This document shows, piece by piece, positions 45,749 to 53,730 of a DNA stretch of 53,730 nucleotides. The position numbers and the translations under genes are program-made. The DNA is taken from the NCBI RefSeq assembly GCF_014697475.1, contig NZ_JACJRV010000049.1:1-53730 (forward strand). The letters run 5' to 3'. The DNA comes from Nostoc sp. FACHB-152. GTDB taxonomy: Bacteria; Cyanobacteriota; Cyanobacteriia; Cyanobacteriales; Nostocaceae. Under the pieces are notes generated by a model. It had not been told where the DNA came from. It made no database searches and worked only from the letters and a program-made list of their open reading frames with translations. Each line of letters begins with the position of its first letter. Within the stretch, counting starts at the first letter, position 1.

Positions 45749-46216
45749 TTACCGTCCGGGAAGCCGCACCCTGACTTCTTGGAGTATCCAACCATTGCCA
45801 TCTGGGTCGCTGAACGAGGCATAGGAGGCATAGTCTCGACGTTTCGGATCGGGGCCCGGAACCCGTCCCTCAGTTCCGGCGTGGTGGAAGATCCCGCCGA
45901 TGTCGTGAAATATTTCACTCACCTCGACACCCCGATCCACAAGTTCGGCATGGGCTGCCTCAATGTCGTAAACAATTAGATATAAACCTTGAACTGAACC
46001 AGGCTCGGCTAACGACACTCCTTTACCAAAGATGATTGAGGCTTCCGATCCAGGAGGAGTGAATTGCACTACCCGGAAGTTTTCATCGGTGACAAAATCG
46101 GCATCGAGTCGCCATCCCAAATTTTTATAGAAGTCTTTGGAGCGATCGACATCGGCAACGGGTATCACCACAACTTCGAGTTTCATATTTTGACTGTTTA
46201 CTTGATTGGTAGTCAT
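45749..46216 (-). CDS. Glyoxalase/bleomycin-resistance-type (VOC) protein
   Basis: A 155-residue VOC protein. NMKLEVVVIPVADVDRSKDFY starts the fold and SDPDGNGWILQEV closes it. It is closely related to the longer VOC protein at 35896 (EASIIFGKGV, DRGVEVSEIFHDIGG) but lacks the His/Trp-rich C-terminal extension. Its start (MTTNQVNSQNMKLE) is again the cassette sequence. AAAGGAGAACAAG precedes the ATG. The two VOC genes look like duplicates that diverged, with the control region kept. Confidence 0.88.
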   Translation of the reverse strand: MTTNQVNSQNMKLEVVVIPVADVDRSKDFYKNLGWRLDADFVTDENFRVVQFTPPGSEASIIFGKGVSLAEPGSVQGLYLIVYDIEAAHAELVDRGVEVSEIFHDIGGIFHHAGTEGRVPGPDPKRRDYASYASFSDPDGNGWILQEVRVRLPGR

Positions 46217-46223
46217 CTTGTTC

Positions 46224-46330
46224 TCCTTTGGGTTGGTAGATTTGATATTCAGATTGGTTACTTTTTATTGTTCTGCGATCGCCCAATTTACACCACTCAA
46301 GTTCTTTGAGTTAAAACGTAATTTAATCGT
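46224..46330 (-). promoter_or_regulatory. Promoter/leader cassette with dyad at 46295-46311
   Basis: On the minus strand ACTCAAAGAACTTGAGT, then GGTGTAAATTGGGCGATCGCAGA, then AGTAACCAATC (shared with 36630) and AAAGGAGAACAAG before the ATG at 46216. Confidence 0.78.
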
Positions 46331-46457
46331 TCGACATTGGAAGTAAGTAGCAGGAAATCAGCCGGAAGAAGTTAGATTTAATATGCTTCAGTGAAAGATC
46401 GCATCATTCGCCGATTAAGCGGCACGCTCTCTATGAAAACCTTTGTTGCGATAAACA

Positions 46458-47024
46458 TCAAAAACGTTCGTTAATTGCTGCCATAATGGTTACTATTAAT
46501 TGCTCAATAGTCCAACGTTCGCGATAACGAATCTCATTCACAAACAAAGCTGGTGCAGCTTTTACCCCACTTCGATATCCACCTTGAATGTCTGCAATGA
46601 TGTGATCGATATAAACTCCTTTGGATAAGTCTTGCAAAAATCGAGGGATGTCAAGTCCCAAATGATTTGCATATTCCACAAGGTATCCGTTCTCTAACGC
46701 TTGTTGATAGATAAAGAGCATCTCATGCATCTGCCAAAACTGACCTTGCATTGCTGCTGCTTCTGCTGCTTCTGCTGCCCGTTGAGCATGAGGATGAATC
46801 TGTTTCTGGGGAAAATGACGAAAGATAAAACACACATCATTCTCCGCAAAAGAAGGACTTAACTGCTGTTGCGCGGCTTTAATCAACCTATAGGCGTTTG
46901 CACTTTGAAAACATTCATAATCTCCATACATGATGAGTACAACACTGGCACTTAGCACACCTTGAATGTGATCTTGAATTAAAGGCGGGACAAACAAGGA
47001 ATGATGCTCGCGATCGTCAACCAT
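46458..47024 (-). CDS. DsbA-type thioredoxin-fold protein with CxxS site
   Basis: A 188-residue Thioredoxin_4/DsbA-like protein. ASVVLIMYGDYECFQSANAY holds the active site: Cys38 is present, but the second position is Ser41 in place of the usual cysteine. FIFRHFPQKQIHPHAQRAAE and GVKAAPALFVNEIRY, with the cis-proline before ALFVN, are typical. There is no signal peptide, so it is probably cytoplasmic. A CxxS site can still form mixed disulfides or act as an isomerase or glutathione-linked enzyme. It lies after the NarL-type regulator with a 203-base gap, on the same strand. Confidence 0.9.
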   Translation of the reverse strand: MVDDREHHSLFVPPLIQDHIQGVLSASVVLIMYGDYECFQSANAYRLIKAAQQQLSPSFAENDVCFIFRHFPQKQIHPHAQRAAEAAEAAAMQGQFWQMHEMLFIYQQALENGYLVEYANHLGLDIPRFLQDLSKGVYIDHIIADIQGGYRSGVKAAPALFVNEIRYRERWTIEQLIVTIMAAINERF

Positions 47025-47227
47025 CTTTCAGACCTGTCAAGCAAACTTAAACCCTGCAACTAAGTTGGTTAGCGTTTGCATGAATTTAATATAGGTAATT
47101 GACTCCTACATGTCATCCACTGAAAGTCCATAATTTGGCACATTATAAGGATGGACGAAGTAATCCGTCAAAAGCAGTAGCTTGACTCCAACTAAAGTCG
47201 GAATCCAAGCCTCAACTAACATGAAAC

Positions 47228-47857
47228 CTATAAATTAACAAGCCCACGTTTAACAGCAACAATGACGGCTTGCGTGCGATCGCTAACTCCCAGTTTGCTC
47301 AAAATACGAGTCACATGGGATTTAACAGTGCTTTCACCAATATTTAAAGCAGTTCCAATGTCTTGATTACTCAATCCCTGCGCCATTAAACGGAGTACTT
47401 CTAGCTCTCGCTCACTGAGTACTGGGCTGTTCATCCGTTCTACCAATTTTCTTCCCACAGTCGGAGAAACATACTGTTGACCATTATGAACGATGCGGAT
47501 CGCATTCAAAAGTTCATTTGGTTTTGCATCTTTAAGCAGATAGCCCTGAGCGCCTGCTCGCAATCCTCGATAAATATCTTCATCGCCATCATAGGTTGTT
47601 AGCACAATAATTCGAGCTGACTTAAATTCAGCACAAATCGCAGTGATGGCTTCAACCCCTGCCATTTTCGGCATTCTTAAATCCATGAGGGTGACATCAG
47701 GCTGATGTTCACGATAACGGTCGATCGCCTGTTGTCCGTCCTCCGCTTGAGCAACCACTGTCATTTCTGGATCATAGTTAATGATGTTTGCCAATCCTTC
47801 TGTAACGAGGGAGTGATCGTCAACAATCAGAACCCGAATTTTGGTGGATTGACTCAT
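47228..47857 (-). CDS. NarL/FixJ-family response regulator
   Basis: A 209-residue two-component regulator. The receiver domain (1-120) has the acidic pocket IVDD, phospho-acceptor Asp59 in VTLMDLRMPKM, and Lys in YLLKDAK. The C-terminal LuxR-type HTH (about 145-205) includes LSERELEVLRLMAQGLSNQD and GESTVKSHVTRILSKLGV. It begins 8 bases after the stop of the giant sensor kinase, with a GGGAG ribosome-binding site in the end of that gene, so they form one transcript and almost certainly one signalling pair. Confidence 0.96.
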   Translation of the reverse strand: MSQSTKIRVLIVDDHSLVTEGLANIINYDPEMTVVAQAEDGQQAIDRYREHQPDVTLMDLRMPKMAGVEAITAICAEFKSARIIVLTTYDGDEDIYRGLRAGAQGYLLKDAKPNELLNAIRIVHNGQQYVSPTVGRKLVERMNSPVLSERELEVLRLMAQGLSNQDIGTALNIGESTVKSHVTRILSKLGVSDRTQAVIVAVKRGLVNL

Positions 47858-47865
47858 GGTTATTT

Positions 47866-50800
47866 TTACTCCCAGTTGACAATAACAACAATTTCTGTTC
47901 CTTGTCCAGGTTGGCTTTGAATCGCCAGGTGTGCGCCAATTCGTTCTGCTCGCTCGCTCATTCCCAGCAAACCAAAGCCATTAGGTGATGAAATACTACC
48001 AAGCCCAAAGCCCTGCCCATCATCTTTAACGCGCAAAAGACATTGAGCATCGTTGTACACTAGCTCAACCAGAATTGTACTAGCATTGGCGTATCTGATG
48101 GCGTTTGTTAAAGCTTCCTGCCCAATCCGTAGTAAATGATTTTCCACTTCAGTTGGCAGAGAGTAAACTATACCCTTGCTTTCGTAGATTAAGGTGGTCT
48201 TGGTAGTTGACCGCATTTGAGTCACAAGGCGATGCAGAGCGCTCTGTAAAGTATTCTCTTCTAACAACTGGGGACGGAGCGCTACCACTGAACGACGAGC
48301 TTCAGCAAGTCCAGTTCGAGCTAATTCATCAATCTTTTCTAGCCTTTCCAGATATATCTGAGCAGAACCCGAATCATCTACCAGCATTTGTGTTACAGAT
48401 CCTACATGGAGCAAAACGCCTGTAAAAGCCTGCGCCAATGTATCGTGAATTTCTCGTGCCATACGGTTGCGTTCTTCCAAAATTGAAGCTTCCTCAGCAC
48501 GTTTGCGATCGCTGATATCTGCAATTAGACCATAGTATCCTTTCACTTGACCATTGCCATCGAAATCAGGGATGAGGGAATTACTGATATATTTCTTGCC
48601 AAATACACAAGGAATTTCTGCCTCATAGGTTGTGATTTGCCCTGCCAATGCTTGATTGATGTATGGTTGTACAACTTGATAAGACGCTTCACCCAAGTTT
48701 TCGCAAACATGCTTGCCCAGAATTTCACCTGGGCTACGGTGAAACCATTCCTCGTAAGTGCGGTTGGCAAACCGATAACGCTGGTTGGCATCTACATAAG
48801 TGATACAAACAGGTAGAGCATCCGTAATCACTCGTAATTCCTGTTCTCGCTCGCGCAGTTCTGCTTCGCTTTGCTGTAAAGCTGCTGTCCGTGCTGCAAC
48901 CTGTTGTTCTAAGGTGCGATTATAATCAGCAAGTAGTTGTTCAGCTTTCTTGCGTTCGGTAATGTCTTGAAAGGCAACGATTCCATAAACTACATTGCCC
49001 TGTTCATCAAACACAGGAGTACCCCATACCTCAATGGGAATGGTTGTATTGTTCTGCCGGATATCTACATCATCAATTTTGGTACGTTCGCCGCTCAACG
49101 CCCGGATGGCTGGCAGTCTCTCTGTTGGATAGATTTGATTTGTTCCGGTCACATAGAACTGATAAACCTCAGCGATTTGATCGGGTGGTACGGAAGGATC
49201 AATCGCTTTGCCCATTAGCTGGATACCCCGTTGATTGGCGTAATAAGGGCGACCCAGCGCATCGATTATGCCAATTCCCACTGGAATCGCTTCTAGAAAT
49301 TGAGCCATCTGACTTTCGCTAGTGCGTAGCTTTGAGTAGAGTTTGGCATTTTCGATCGCAATTGCTGCTTGAGTAGATAGTAGATTTAGAAGTTGCGATC
49401 GCTCCGGTGTAAATGCTCCAGTTGCTAATTGATTTTCTAGGTACAACACAGCGACAAGCTTGCTTTGATTCAGTAGTGGCAAACACAAAACCGATTGAGT
49501 TTGATGGTGTTGAATATAGGGATCGTTAATAAAATTACCTTCGCTAATTGCATCATTTAAGATGATTGGCTCATGAGTCCGAATGACATATTGAACAATG
49601 GATTCAGATAAGCGATTTGTCATCGGAGTCGATTGCAGCACTTGCGTAGCACAAACGCTTTCCCCATCACAAAGTTCGCAAGCTGCCTCAATAGTCCACT
49701 CACCTGCATTTTCTAAAAGCAGACATCCAGTTTGTGCCCCAGCATTTTCAATTAGGATCTGCATTAAAGAATGAAGTAACTGTTCTAGCTCAATCTCACT
49801 TAAAATTGCTTGAGATGCTTTCATTACTGCTGCTAAATCGAAAGCAATATGTGAGGTGTTAGAAGTAGTTCCAGCAGTGGTGTGAACTTGTGTAGGAGGC
49901 ACATTCAGCGACTCAGGAAAAAACTGTGGATAGCGAGTTTCTAAATCTTTGGCTTTTGCGGTTGCTCCCCACCGCTCATAGCAGTAATGGGCTTCCTTCA
50001 TATAAAGTTGAGCAAATTTTTCTCGACCACGAGCCAAGTAATGTTTAGCAGCTAACTCATAGCCTAAGGCTTCTTCTTGAAGGTACTCGTTTTCTTTAGC
50101 ACCTTGAATTGCTTGTTCGTAAAACTCCTCTGCCTCAAAAAAGTGACCCAAAACTCGTGCTTTCTCTGCCTCAACTAGATGAAACTTATGCAAAAAATTC
50201 ATGGGGGCATGGTGTGCCCATTTCTGCATTTTTTCCTGGTTGGCGTTAACGCGATTCAACCAAGCTGCTTTTTCAGAGTTTGAAGCATCCGCCAACAAGC
50301 TCAGAAATATTAGAGAGTCATAGAAATAAAATTGAGGTACAGAGATTATTGCTGTGGCTGCGCCTAAATACTGTTCTGATAAAGTAGCCGTTTTTGCAGC
50401 TTGCTCATACTCCCCGAACAGATAGTATAAGATCAGCTTATTTAAGTAAAAGTAGTGAAGGCTAGTTCCATCGTTGACTGCGATCGCCTGTGATAGTGCT
50501 TGCTCTTCGTCATAGAGACAACCTACTAAGCGACTTGGATTTTCAGATTGACCTCGCAGGTTAAGGATCGTTTGCTGCAACATTGCGAGCCAAGTGGAAA
50601 CAGTCTCTCGTCTAATTTGATTGGTGGCTTTACGATAAATCGCTGTTTGTTGTTCCAGTTGGCTCAGTTCTTGTCCTGCAAAAAAGGGGCAGTAACATAA
50701 GCTAAATGCACAATAACCTGCAAATTCAAACTCTCCACTTTCTATCCCGCTTTGATAAGCATCTGCTAAAGCGGGGAACGTTTCTTTAAGGTGGGCTTTC

Positions 50801-53630
50801 CAGTGAATGATATGGAAATTCACCATCAGCAATGCTTTGCAGTTACCTCTCTTGTTATTTAATCTTTTCGCTAAATTTAAGGATAGTTTGCCAAATCGAT
50901 AGCCTAATTCAAGGTCTTGTACAACACCACATAGCATCATGCCATAAGCAGCATAACCGAGAAGCGACCAGATAGAGTTTCCATGAGCGATCGATAAATT
51001 TACCATTTTGCAGACAATCAGCACCATCAGAGGCGGTGACACATTAAAAGCCGCGCCTATTGTGCTTACTAAAATGTGGATTGCTGCCAGTGGCACAGGT
51101 TCAGTCATCTCTGGCAGATCGATCAAATTTTCGATTTTTTGCCCAGCCAATCGTGAAGCTGTTTCCTCCAATCCTGCTTGAACGTCTAAGTGACTTGGGG
51201 CTTCTACTAAACTAATTCCCAAGAGTTGCAGCACTTCCAAACCAGCTTTTAGCGCTTCTTTAGGGTTTCCTCGTGCCAGCCATGCTTGAATTCTGCTATC
51301 GTAAGCTTTCACTTTATCGAGTACCGTCTTCGCACGGTTGAGTACTTCTTCTACAAGCTGCTCCATTTCATCAAAGTGACCACTGAGGTATGCTGCCTCT
51401 GCTGCCCCGGAATGCAACGCCAATGTTAGGTCATACTCACCCTGCCAACTTTCCACATCAAGGAGTTTAAGCCCTGTATTAAAATACTTGAATGCTGCTT
51501 CATAAGCCATCGCTGCTAGAGCTTTCTGACCTGCTTGCAAATTCAGTTTGGCAATCTCATTCCGTTGGGATTGCTCAGTGATTAACTCGGTTCCATAATT
51601 CAGGTGGTCAACAATTTCAAACAACCGCTCTGCTATCTGCTCTGGTGAAGTCTTTTCGAGTAAATTGCGGCCGATTTGCAGATGTACCCCAAGTTTTTGC
51701 GACTCATCGATTAAGGTGTATGCAGCTTGCTGTACGCGATCGTGCAAAAACTTATATTCTTGAACTAATAGGTTTTCGTCTAATTCAGATATAGGTTGAA
51801 TTAATCCACCTTGAATGGCTACTAGTAAATCTAGAGAAATTGCTTGAGGAGATTTTTCGGAAACGATCGCTAACGTATTTAAATTAAATTCAGCGCCGAT
51901 ACAAGCTGCTAACTGAAGAATTTGCTGTGTGTTTTCTGGTAATTTATTTAACTGGTTCAGTAGCAACTCCACCACATTATCGGTAATATCCTGGGCTTGA
52001 ATATCAGCAATGTTCCATTCCCAGCATAAGTGTTCAGCATCAAATGTCAGCAGATTTTCGCTATGCAGCATTCTCAAAAATTCACCGACAAAGAAAGGAT
52101 TGCCCTCGGTTTTACGCAGTACTAAACCAGCTAAGGAACAAACGGTGTCTGCATTCTCATGTAGCGTCTCGGCAATCAATTGGCTCAGTGGCTCATGCGT
52201 TAATGGAGAGAGGATGATCTCCTGAAGCACTGCCCTTTGTTTTCGCAGTCTCTCTAGCGTTAACATCAACGGATGAGTTGGATTTACCTCATTATCTCGA
52301 TAGGCTCCAATTAAAAATAGGAATTGGGTTTGTTCATCAAGCAACATCAGCTCGATTAACTTCAGGGTTGCTGAGTCTATCCATTGCAAATCATCTAAAA
52401 AAATCACAAGCGGGTGTGATTCTGAACAAAACACCCGCACAAACTTCTGAAAAATTAGATTGAAGCGATTTTGAGCTTCAGTTGCTCCAACTTCTGATAC
52501 AGGCGGCTGCTTGCCGATAATTAATTCAACTTCCGGGATGATATCAATGATAATTTGTCCGTTGGTTCCCAAAGCCGTTAGCAAGCGCGATCGCCATTTT
52601 TGCACTTGCTCGTCTGGTTCACCGAGCAACTGTTGTATCAATTTTTGCAGAGCATCTGCGATCGCGCTATAGGGAATATTGCGCCCAAATTGATCGAATT
52701 TACCAGAGACGAAATAACCACGCTTTGCAGTGATGGGCTTGTAGAGTTCTTGTACTAACGCTGATTTGCCAACCCCAGCGTAGCCAGATACCAACATCAT
52801 CTCAACCTGGAATTGAGAATTTTCTTGATTCTTCACTCTCAATTCTTCATTCCCCGTTGCTGCTACTCTGTCAAACGCTGCTAGTAATGCTTCAATCTCT
52901 GCTTCGCGTCCATACAATTTTTGAGGAATTTGAAACCGATCCGAAATGTCTTGAAGACCCAGTTGAATGCTATCGATTTTATCGGTTTGTGCGAACTGGT
53001 GAAGACCGATTTCTAAATCTGCTTTGATGCCCCAGGCACTCTGATAACGATCCTCTGCGTTTTTCGCCATCAATTTCAAAATGATATCTGAAACGGCTTT
53101 AGGGATCGCTGCATTCAGTTGGTGAGGTGGAAGTGGCTGTTTAGCAATATGACAATGGACTAGCTCAAGGATGTCTGTTGTTGGAAATGGCAGGTGTCCG
53201 GTTAGCAGTTCGTAGAACGTCACACCAAGAGAGTAAAAATCGGTGCGGTAATCGAGCAAACGGTTCATCCGCCCTGTTTGCTCTGGAGATAAGTAGGCGA
53301 GTGTGCCTTCTAAAACATGAGGGTTCTTAAAAGTCGGATTCGTGCGGTTAAATTGGGTGGCAATTCCGAAGTCAATAATTTTGACAACGCCAGTATCCAG
53401 ATTGAGGACTATGTTTCCAGGGTTGATATCTTTATGAATGATATTGGCTGCATGGATTCTGCCTAGAATTTCGGTGAGGGCGATCGCCAGACTTAGAAAA
53501 GTGGATAAAGGCATGGGGCAGAAGATATCTGGGCGCTTGTGCATCCATTGCTCTAGGGACTCTCCTCCAAAATCTTCTAAGATAATCACCAGAGTGCGTT
53601 GATAGTCCTGCTGGCTGTATGCCTTGATAC
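47866..53630 (-). CDS. Giant Ser/Thr-kinase / AAA / GAF / PAS / histidine-kinase sensor, N-terminally truncated
   Basis: More than 1900 residues, with no proper start: the frame stays open up to the right terminal repeat, and the host sequence begins at ASIKAYSQQDYQRTLVIILE. Internal ATG at 53589. Order: kinase domain missing its Gly-rich loop and ATP-lysine lobe (kept: HKDINPGNIVL and KIIDFGIA); AAA-type ATPase (GYAGVGKSALVQEL); a long helical TPR-like stretch; GAF (about 1290-1450); two PAS domains; HisKA_3 (REIHDTLAQAF) and HATPase (DDGQGFGLG). It probably phosphorylates the NarL regulator at 47228. Without its N-lobe, Ser/Thr phosphorylation is unlikely unless the rest lies outside the window. 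Confidence 0.92.
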
Positions 53631-53730
53631 TTGCGGGGGGACAAAATGGTCTAGAATGCTTATCTTACAAAGAGTGTAGCAATTTGTGGTAAAAGAAAAA
53701 GAGCATTTATTCGCAATAAGCTCTATTTAA
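53630..53730. repeat. Right copy of the 101-bp terminal inverted repeat
   Basis: Exact reverse complement of 1-101, directly joined to the truncated kinase gene at 53630. It carries the same LRGDKMV-stop codons and hairpin as the left end, but without the upstream half of the small ORF. Confidence 0.95.

Overview
The window looks like a stretch of accessory DNA from a filamentous, probably heterocyst-type (Nostocales) cyanobacterium, plausibly a plasmid or plasmid-derived contig. This is inferred from frequent HIP1-like GCGATCGC octamers, purine/pyrimidine heptamer repeats of the GCCTTCT/GCCCTCT kind, IS701-family elements, an NB-ARC/WD40 protein, a giant Ser/Thr-kinase/histidine-kinase hybrid, and a plasmid-style ParA/ParB pair. 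No rRNA, tRNA or CRISPR array was seen. The two ends of the window are a perfect 101-bp inverted repeat, which either marks copies of a repeated element (a natural contig break) or true terminal repeats.

Layout. 1-0.6 kb: the left repeat, a 38-residue ORF and a solo IS701-type end. 0.6-3.9 kb: a RibD_C/dihydrofolate-reductase-like protein and a full-length rifampicin phosphotransferase (rph). 4-8.4 kb: a replicon-maintenance block with parA-parB, an SSB without the usual acidic tip, an adjacent small protein that does carry such a tip, and an unrecognised 391-aa protein. 8.7-12.9 kb: an AraC-type regulator divergent from an alpha/beta hydrolase, a berberine-bridge-like FAD oxidase and a cupin. 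12.9-20.6 kb: an insertion hot spot. An intact IS701-family element flanked by TTAA sits in a small decayed gene, and a compact Tn7-like element (fused TnsA-TnsB plus TnsC, about 4.9 kb) is inserted into the 3' part of a transaldolase-like gene. The direct repeat GTTTTA marks the junctions and the reading frame is exactly restored across them. 20.6-24.3 kb: an HTH/NB-ARC/pentapeptide/WD40 protein.

24.5-46.3 kb: a large cluster of small-molecule redox and detoxification genes: DUF2808 protein, cupins, acyl-CoA-dehydrogenase-like flavoprotein, disulfide reductase, two epoxide-hydrolase-type alpha/beta hydrolases, NmrA-like and SDR proteins, a monothiol redoxin, a Nit1C-type nitrilase, two glyoxalase-family (VOC) proteins, nitronate monooxygenase, NIPSNAP and a GMC oxidoreductase. 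Much of it is more G+C-rich than its surroundings and is organised in leftward operons. One NmrA-like gene in it is split by a 1.2-kb insertion sequence. At least four genes in this part share a duplicated promoter/leader cassette built on the 17-bp dyad ACTCA-N6-TTGAGT, with a weaker fifth copy before the transaldolase. This suggests a small regulon assembled by copying the control region. 46.4-53.7 kb: a DsbA-like monothiol protein and a two-component module (NarL-type regulator plus giant sensor kinase) whose kinase N-terminus is cut off by the right terminal repeat.

Most noteworthy points: the TnsAB-TnsC element with no TniQ/TnsD or CRISPR genes but a long basic TnsC tail; the copied dyad cassette, including a chimeric gene start; several enzymes with altered catalytic residues; and the terminal inverted repeats.
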